Shown in pieces: positions 57,413 to 64,000 of a DNA stretch of 64,000 bases; position 1 is the stretch's first letter, and every line of letters begins with the position of its first letter. Source of the DNA: Bolinopsis microptera (taxonomy: Eukaryota; Ctenophora; Tentaculata; Lobata; Bolinopsidae); assembly GCF_026151205.1 (NCBI RefSeq), contig NC_087082.1:9496901-9560900 (forward strand). Direction: 5' to 3'. The notes below the pieces were generated by a model. The model was not told the DNA's origin. It saw nothing but the letters and a program-made list of their open reading frames with translations, and ran no database searches. The position numbers and the translations under genes are program-made.

Positions 57413-60400
57413 ATGATTATGAAAATGATTAAAGATGTGTGTGAGCCATGTAGTAGATCTATTTACATCGGACAACCTTTACTAGAGTGTGAAAACTGTA
57501 ATAATGCCATCCATACTAAGTGTTTCAAATCAGCTAAATACTCATGCAAAAATGGACTATGGATGTGCTGCGAGTGTGCCAGTTCTGCAGAGGAACGGTA
57601 CTGCCCATTTCCATCTGATGAGGAATCTATAGATTCTGATAGATTCTATGATAATAGAAACCAGGAAGATGCCTTAATTGCATCATATGCCCTTGTACTT
57701 GAACGTTGCCGTCGCTACTCTAAACTCAAGTTCTTAAATGCAATCAAGCAGCTCAATTCCTCAAAAAAATCTATGTTATCAACTTTATTCTACAATATAG
57801 ATGGAAACGCATCTAACTTTGATAGCTTCCTAATTGAACTCAAAAGTATAGGGCACTCGTTTGATATGATTGGTCTTGCTGAAACCAATACTGATCCTGT
57901 ACAGCAGGGCCTGTACCAAATTCCATCATACACAGGATTCTATCAAGAAACATTGAGGCCCCTTCCAGCCATTGCCACCTGCCACCTAATTTGGCAGGTT
58001 TTACATTAAGACTGATAATCAATTTGAAGTCTTAAAATGATTCCTGCAAAATTAACCGAAAACCTGCCTATTTATCGTATTCGTGCAGAGATTTATCTCA
58101 CGTAATTATTTAATCGAGTTGTTGATTTATAGAAAAGCCTGCAAAATTAACACAAAACCTGCCTCACCTTTCACCTACTCTCGGCAGGTTTGCTCTATTT
58201 TGGCAGGTTTTCCGTTAAATATAAAGTCGAATGCTGCAGATTTAACGCAAATCCTGCGTAAGTTGAGATAATTTGAATCAACTTGTGGCGTGATTAAACC
58301 TATATTGGCAGGGGTTTTGGATAATTTGAGTGTACAATGTGGAATACCTACTGTAATGATCGTATAACCTTATTACTAGGTAGGGTGTAGGACTGAGACT
58401 TGGTTTGTGCAAAGCTACAGAAGTACAGAATGCTACATGCCTACATGGCTCTATAGTTTATACTTTTATACATGCAGTCACTAGTCAGTGGCGAAACGAC
58501 CGCCCGACACTCCGGCAACCCCTGCTATGCGGAAGGGGATGGGGGGGGTGCAGCTGCGGCCTCTTAGGTACGTTTCGCCACTGCATATTATCCACTGTTA
58601 CCAACACGGGGTCTATGATAAGTTTGAGTATAAAAGTACAATCTACCGTCTAGTATAATCTACCGTCTCTAAAAAAATTAGGCATTCAGGATTTTCAGAG
58701 AAAACAATATAGGTGTTTTAATATTGAATGGGCGTGGTCTAAAATATTCGAATTTTCAAATTTTGACGACGGAATCCTCGAACCAGTAAGTACAGTATGC
58801 CATCTGCAAAGCAACAGCTCTCAAATATAAAACTCAGCGGAGGTATAAGACCCAACGTTTGCACACTGACTTTTGGCCCACCCTGTATAAAAACCGATTA
58901 TTGGAAAATAACTGTTTGCTTAACTTCAGTTCTTAGGTTGCCATTTTTAGATTAGATTGCTATGTTCTTAAGTAGTGAGGACAGCACTTTTTCAGTTGCA
59001 GTGCCTCTACCTGTTCATTGTTCACATTGTAAGATTTAGTGAATGAAGTGATTCTGAAAGAATCTTCAATTACAATTAATATAATAGTTCTAAATATGCA
59101 GTTATTTTCAGATTATGAGATATTTGATCGGAAATTTGTCACACGTTAAAGTGACACTTAATAAGTTGGACCTTAATCGAAATTCGTATTCACGAATTGG
59201 AAATAGCTCGTACTATAATTTATAGGTTGACCTCCCACATATGCTCTAAGTGGGAGGTCAACCTATAACTCAAATTATTGCTATTTACCAATATTAATTG
59301 ATCACTGATGTGGCACTTTCAGCGGAAAATTAGTAATAGAAAGCGGACAAACCAGTTTTGGTGAAGGATGTATATCTTATACTCTTATAGTAGTTGTAGG
59401 TACACTGTACAGCAATGCTAAGGTAATGAGGTAATGCTGTAATGGGACTACTGCGGACCCTCTACCGGCCAAACATATTATCTCATTATTGAAGGGTGTA
59501 GACTGTGATATAGATGTAAGAACTTGCTAAATTGGGAGGTGACTGTTTTAAAATGATCAGATGCTTGCTTACTAACTTATTAAGAATGAGAGGTGATAGT
59601 GATTTACTTTATCTTGACAGGACAGTTAAGTATTTAAGCTTAAGAAACCACGTGGAGCTAAACGGTGCAAGTGATATAATACTTGAAAATTGACCCCCCC
59701 GACCCCCCGACAATTGACCAAACAAATATATTTATTATACTAACCCTAACAGTAACCCGATTGGGCGACATCTGTCCGACAGCGACATCTGTCCGACAGC
59801 CGAATTGGGGATTTCGGACAGATTTCGCTGTCGGACAGGAGTCGTTTTTGGCGACATCTGTCCGAATTTCGGATCATATTGTAATTTCGGTTCACATTCG
59901 TATTTCACAAACTCACGGGTAATTTCGTGACGTTGCTCCCATTGTATTCTGGGTAAAATTATCTTTATCCCGGTTGTTGCGACAAGTAAAAATGCTCTTA
60001 TTAGGGAAAGGAGATTACTCGACGTTTCAATGTAACTACATCGTATTCATGATCTCAAATTATTTGTTATATAGTAGTGTTGAAAGTATTAAGTTGCTCC
60101 CATTGTTCGAATGCTGATTTGATCCATTGAGATCTGATCCATCGATACGTGATTGACTATTTAAGGACAGGATTGTGCTAGCCGTACACTAACAAGCTGT
60201 CGATCACATCACAGGACACAGCCTACATGAGTACATATAGGATAGCAGCCGTATGGAGATCAGTTATCGCAATCCACAATGGCAACCAATCTTCAGTAAA
60301 CAGACCCAGATCTGCAGCAAACAGACCCGAGAGATCTGGAAACGCTATCCATTCCTGCAAACTAAATCCTCTCTACCGACAACAGTCCAATGATGCTCTG

Positions 60401-63400
60401 GGACTCTGGATGGGACGAACAGACTCGTCGATCATTCCTTTGGGGGACTCCTAAGAACGCAGATCATATGGTGGACGCGGAGCATTGCGTAGTCAACGCC
60501 CAACGGTACCTTCAAATCCGCACCTAATCTCTTCCATCAGCTCTTCACAGTCCACGGACTCTTCCCTGACGGCTGGCACCTCCCCCTCTTCTAAGGACTC
60601 ATTCCTGGAAAATCGACGACCCTCTACCGCAACATGTTCGAGGAGATAGACACCTGGGCTTCTGAGGCCTTGGGGCTACCAACCACAATACATTCTCATG
60701 GACTACGAGCTCGCCATTCACAACGCAGTTGCTTCATGCCTGCCTGCCTAGGTCGAAAATAAACTAGTAGTACACTATGGCTCAGATCATATCTCAAATT
60801 GGCAATGTTACGTATTCAAATTAACAGTTCAGATCACGTCTCTAATTGGAAATGTGTTGTATTGAAATCAGATCACAATTTCGGACAAATGTCGTTTTTT
60901 CTGGTACCCTGAGTCGGACAGATGTCGCTGTCGGACAGATGTCGCTGACAGGAGTCGTGTTACCCAGTAACCCTAACCCTGACCCTAACCCTGACCCTGA
61001 CCCTAACCCTAACCCTAACCCTAACCCTAACCCTGACCCTGACCCTAACCCTAACCCTGACCCTAACCCTGACCCTAACCCTGACCCTAACCCTGACCCT
61101 AACCCTGACCCTGACCCTAACCCTGACCCTAACCCTGACCCTAACCCTGACCCTAACCCTTACCCTAACCCTGAATTGACCCCAGTGTAATTACATGGGG
61201 GGTCAATTGTCGGGGGTAGATTGCATCAGGGGGTCATTTGTCGGAGGGGGGGGGGGGGGGGGGGGGGGAGGGGGTCAATTGTTGCGGTACCGTACTATAT
61301 AAGTATATAGCGTACTATACCTCTCATTTGGAGATTCAGTGCCATGGTTGTCAGCTTTTTATCAACTCCGGCCAATTTCTTGACTGCGCTAATCAACTCG
61401 GTTTTATTGACTTTTAGTTTTGGTGCCAAATAAGCAAAATTCCAAATAACTTAAGAACTTAAAAGAAAGATAAAAGAAACCTGCCAATTTATAAATTTAA
61501 CGCTGCCATAATAAGATTATAGCATTATAATCTATTTGGCATGGATTGATAATTTTATAACAAATCCTGCAAAGTTAATGGAAAACCTGCCGATTTAACT
61601 TTATCACTGCCGTAATCTATCCGGCAAGGATTGATAATTTTATAAAAAATCCTGCCAAGTTAATGGAAAACCTGCCGATTTAACTTTATCACTGCCGTAA
61701 TCCATCCGGAAAGGATTGATAATTTTATAGCAAATCCTGCCAAGTTAATAGAAAACCTGCCAAATAACAAATACCTGCGCTGTTGATGCAGGATCACTAG
61801 TTAATTAGGCAGGTTTTGACATAAAAAATTAAGAGAAAACCTGCGGATTTAGTGTAATATACTGCTGATCTGGACAGGGTAAATTAGATTACTAGGCAGG
61901 AGTGGTAATTTCGCAGTCTTCGCTATTAACTGGGCAGGTTTTAGGTTAAATTCGCAGTGGCAATGGCTGGAAGGGGCCTACATTGGCAGGTAAGAAAAAA
62001 GGCACAGGTGTTGCACTCTATGTATCTGACCATTTAAATACTGTGGTCTTAGAAAACGTATCACACTGTACTACAAATATTGAGAGCCTCTTTGTTGAAA
62101 CCACAGATAGCGCAGGCAGCAAAATTGTTCATAGAGTCATTTACCGACCCCCTAATGGCTGCTTTGATAGCTTTTGTGAAACCCTGGAACTACTTGCAAA
62201 GCAGCTAAATGGGAAAACTGTCAATTTGTTGGGAGACTTTAACTCAAACATACTTAATATTTCTACCAGTTCCCAGCTCTTTGAGGATACTTTATACAGA
62301 AACGGCTTTTACCCGACTATCTCCATTGCAACACATTTTCGTCAAAACTGTAAAAGTTCCTGCATCGATAACATTTTAACAAATAAAATTGAGAATATAG
62401 TCTTATCAGGTGTTATTGAAGAACGGCTTGGTGAGCATGCCCCTATATTTACCTTCACTTCAGTAGAGACCCCTCGCAGTACAGAGCCTCAGAAACATGT
62501 CCGCTATTATGATTACTCAAGTTCCAAATTGAAAAGCTTTGTAACTGAACTTGAGGTAAAGGTAAACCAGCTCACTCCTTCAACAAAATTTGATGAGTTT
62601 ACGGCATGTTTTGACCAGACACTTGACAAACACTGCAAACTGGAGGTACCGAAAGTGACAAAAAGAACTCCCAAACTTAACCCATGGATTACAGACAGTA
62701 TCATCCAGTCTGTAGAAAGAAAGCATGAACTACGTAAGGAGTGGTCTGACACTGTTACCAATAAGAACCCTGGTGGTAATATCTTGCTATACCAAGTATT
62801 TAGTGATTATCGTAGGATGCTCAAAGCTATCATTAAAGCTGCCAAACGTTGGCATTACTGTAACGAAATTCTAAACAACTGTGAAAACAGCAAGAAAACC
62901 TGGCAAATTATTAACGAACTCAGAGGCAAAAAGAAGAGGCAAACCAAGCCCCCATTTATCATTGATAACCAAAGAATAGTTGATAGAAGAGCAATTGCTA
63001 ATGGATTCAATGCTTGGTTTGTCTCTATTGCACCAAAGCTGAATGAGACACTGAATAATCTATCTAATGGCCTGCCTATATTACCCATGAAAACTTTCTA
63101 TGACTTCCTGAACCCAAGAAATGAAAAAAATATTAGGTTAGAAGATTGCTCCTCAAACGAAATATTGAAAATCATAAGAGAGTTCGAAAATGGTAAAGCC
63201 AGTGACATTCCCATAAGTGTAATAAAAAAGTCATCTCATGTAATTGCACCTGTATTATCGAACTACTTCAATATCCTTATGACCCAAGGTATATTTCCTG
63301 ATGTCCTGAAAACTGGTAAAATAACACCTGTATATAAGAAAGGTAACCCAGAAGAAATCGAGAACTACTGTCCTATCTCCACACTGTCCGTCTTCGGTAA

Positions 63401-64000
63401 GATCTTTGAAAAGCTCATATATTCTAGAATATACGGATTTGTTAGCTCCCAGGGAGTTATATCGAAGACACAGTTTGGATTTAGGAAATCTCACTCTACA
63501 TCTCATGCTGTCAATTACTCTGTAGATTTAATTACGAAATCTCTTAAACTTAAGAATCATGTTTTAGGAATATTCATTGACCTTAGCAAAGCTTTTGACA
63601 CCATCGATCATTCAACACTTCTTATAAAATTAGAGGGATGTGGAGTGAGAGGAGTTGCAAATAACCTCATAAAAAGCTACTTAACAAACAGGCAACAATA
63701 CATTGAAGTTGTAGGAGAAAAATCAGATACCCTATCTATTCAATTTGGTGTCCCACAGGGTTCAATTCTTGGACCTCTCCTATTTCTTCTTTATATGAAC
63801 GACATCACAAACAGTTCTAAACTAGGATCATTTGTCACCTTTGCTGATGATACTAATATATTTGTTGTCGGCAAAACAAAACGTGAGGCATATGAACGAG
63901 GAAATGAGCTTTTGTCATCATTACAGTCTTATATGAGAGCGAATAAGTTACATATAAACATGTCCAAGTGCTGTTACATACACTTCAAACCCAACATGGC
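57413..64000 (+). CDS. CR1-like LINE ORF2 with N-terminal PHD finger, split by a 4-kb element, runs off the window
   Basis: Two blocks, 57413-57955 and 61986-64000, are continuous once the insert is removed. The N-terminus is a PHD-type zinc finger: VCEPC, CENCNNAIHTKC, MCCEC. An APE-type endonuclease follows: STLFYNIDG, MIGLAETN, then after the insert GTGVALYV, VIYRPPNG, LLGDFNS, CIDNIL, LGEHAPI. The reverse transcriptase has GIFIDLSKAFDTIDH (motif A), GVPQGSILGPLLFLLY (motif B) and TFADDTNIFV (motif C). There is no stop in either block; the C-terminus lies beyond 64000. The RT reads ENYCPIS where family members usually have NYRPIS. It follows the esterase ORF1 directly. Confidence 0.85.
58487..58584. 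mobile_element. Short MITE with CAGTGGCGAAACG ends
   Basis: About 98 bp bounded by CAGTGGCGAAACG and CGTTTCGCCACTG, a hAT-like terminal sequence. No matching 8-bp flank was found, so it may be decayed. Confidence 0.55.
59222..59268. other. Perfect 18-bp hairpin
   Basis: TATAGGTTGACCTCCCAC is followed by an 11-base loop and its exact complement. It could be a foldback remnant; there is no poly-T or other mark of a terminator or processed RNA. Confidence 0.6.
59759..60964 (+). mobile_element. MULE-like transposon in a telomere-like array
   Basis: A 1206-bp insert flanked by the 9-bp duplication CAGTAACCC (59750-59758 and 60965-60973). Nine-base duplications are typical of Mutator-like elements. 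Both subterminal regions hold inverted copies of CGACATCTGTCCGACAG. The right half carries a recognisable MULE transposase fragment. The extreme terminal bases are not a good inverted repeat. Confidence 0.75.
60490..60745 (+). pseudogene. MULE transposase relic
   Basis: The plus-strand translation reads NGTFKSAPNLFHQLFTVHG, then PDGWHLPLF, stop, GLIPGKSTTLYRNMFEEIDTW, then an indel and a segment around HSHGLRARH that, shifted by one base, reads ILMDYELAIHNAV. This is the core of the MULE transposase domain: the first catalytic Asp sits just before the GTF (here replaced by Asn), and the second is in the MDYELA motif. At least one stop and one frameshift are present, so it is dead. Confidence 0.7.
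60974..61171 (+). repeat. Telomere-like CCCTAA/CCCTGA array
   Basis: About 33 hexamers of CCCTAA mixed with CCCTGA variants. The phase continues across the MULE insertion into the short CCCTAA run at about 59740-59750. Because it lies inside an inserted element it is interstitial, not a chromosome end. The open frame through it (Asn-Pro-Asp-Pro repeats) is an artefact. Confidence 0.9.
61172..61285. repeat. Long poly-G tract and GGGGTCAATTGTCGG repeats
   Basis: Three phrases of GGGGTCAATTGTCGG type and an interrupted G-run of more than 20 bases (about 61246-61268) mirror, inverted, the segment 59688-59720 (TTGACCCCCCGACCCCCCG). They bracket the telomere-like array and MULE. Confidence 0.7.

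Larger units (their letters stand above)
57956..61979. mobile_element. 4.0-kb DNA element with 23-bp inverted ends and CCTGCC-rich subterminal repeats
   Basis: The ends are AGGCCCCTTCCAGCCATTGC plus three more bases, exactly inverted at 61957-61979. It is flanked by the 6-bp duplication ACATTG (57950-57955 and 61980-61985). Both subterminal zones (57966-58320 and 61440-61970) are packed with CCTGCCAAATTAA and AAAACCTGCC phrases in both orientations. No transposase of its own was seen. The interior includes a telomere-like array, a MULE relic, a short CAGTGGCGAAACG MITE and a perfect hairpin. A 6-bp duplication would fit IS3EU, Dada or Polinton-type integration, but the ends match none that I can name with confidence. 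Confidence 0.8.

Noticed and set aside
60846-61190. 114-codon frame with Asn-Pro-Asp-Pro repeats
   Set aside because: It is the translation of CCCTAA/CCCTGA hexamers.
1-64000. CRISPR arrays, bacterial operons, phage or integron
   Set aside because: Spliced genes, LINEs and telomere-like repeats identify animal nuclear DNA. The direct repeats found have no CRISPR repeat-spacer pattern.

Overview
This is nuclear DNA from an animal. It has spliced protein-coding genes with GT-AG introns of about 0.1-1.2 kb, extracellular animal domains (CAP, sushi/CCP, an F5/8-type-C-like fold), a class-A-like GPCR on one exon, several clades of non-LTR retrotransposon (CR1-like, RTE-like, an RNase H-bearing I/Jockey-like element), DNA transposon relics and TTAGGG-type repeats. 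The gene content would suit an early-branching or other marine invertebrate, but the phylum cannot be settled from the sequence.

Layout. 0-2 kb: a LINE reverse transcriptase split by a 682-bp hAT-like element. 3.6-11.2 kb: a CR1-like LINE with two ORFs, whose RT is split by a full-length RTE-like LINE, followed by an inverted LINE relic. 11.4-15.8 kb: a patchwork of short GC-rich MITEs. 15.9-20.5 kb (minus strand): a ten-exon gene for a secreted CAP protein with three sushi domains and a hydrophobic C-terminus. 20.5-29.5 kb: mostly gene-free, with repeated CACGTG palindromes, a tRNA-derived SINE candidate and a tandem repeat. 29.6-31.3 kb: a six-exon gene for an unrecognised 276-residue protein with one membrane span. 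31.9-32.5 kb: two abutting minisatellites. 35-39.1 kb: nested MITEs, an RT relic and an uninterrupted RTE-like ORF. 40.8-42.0 kb: the 5' part of a signal-peptide, discoidin-like and sushi gene, followed by a truncated RNase H LINE. 45.2-46.1 kb: a foldback repeat and another MITE. 47.3-50.6 kb: a large foldback structure with two tiers of tandem repeats. 51.9-52.9 kb: the GPCR. 53.3-55.6 kb: MITE clusters. 56.1-64 kb: a CR1 relic, then an esterase and PHD-type CR1-like LINE split by a 4.0-kb element, which itself holds a telomere-like array and a MULE relic.

The main result is the insertion record. Three LINE ORFs are each split by a different transposon, and in all three removing the insert plus one copy of its target duplication restores the reading frame. 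Two MITE families can be defined here by repeated clean target duplications: nine bases for family A, including copies inserted into copies, and eight bases for family B. The host genes are unrelated to one another except that two encode secreted sushi-domain proteins. No operon-like or pathway cluster is evident. All gene models rest on reading the sequence (splice sites, phase, ORF continuity). No search was run.
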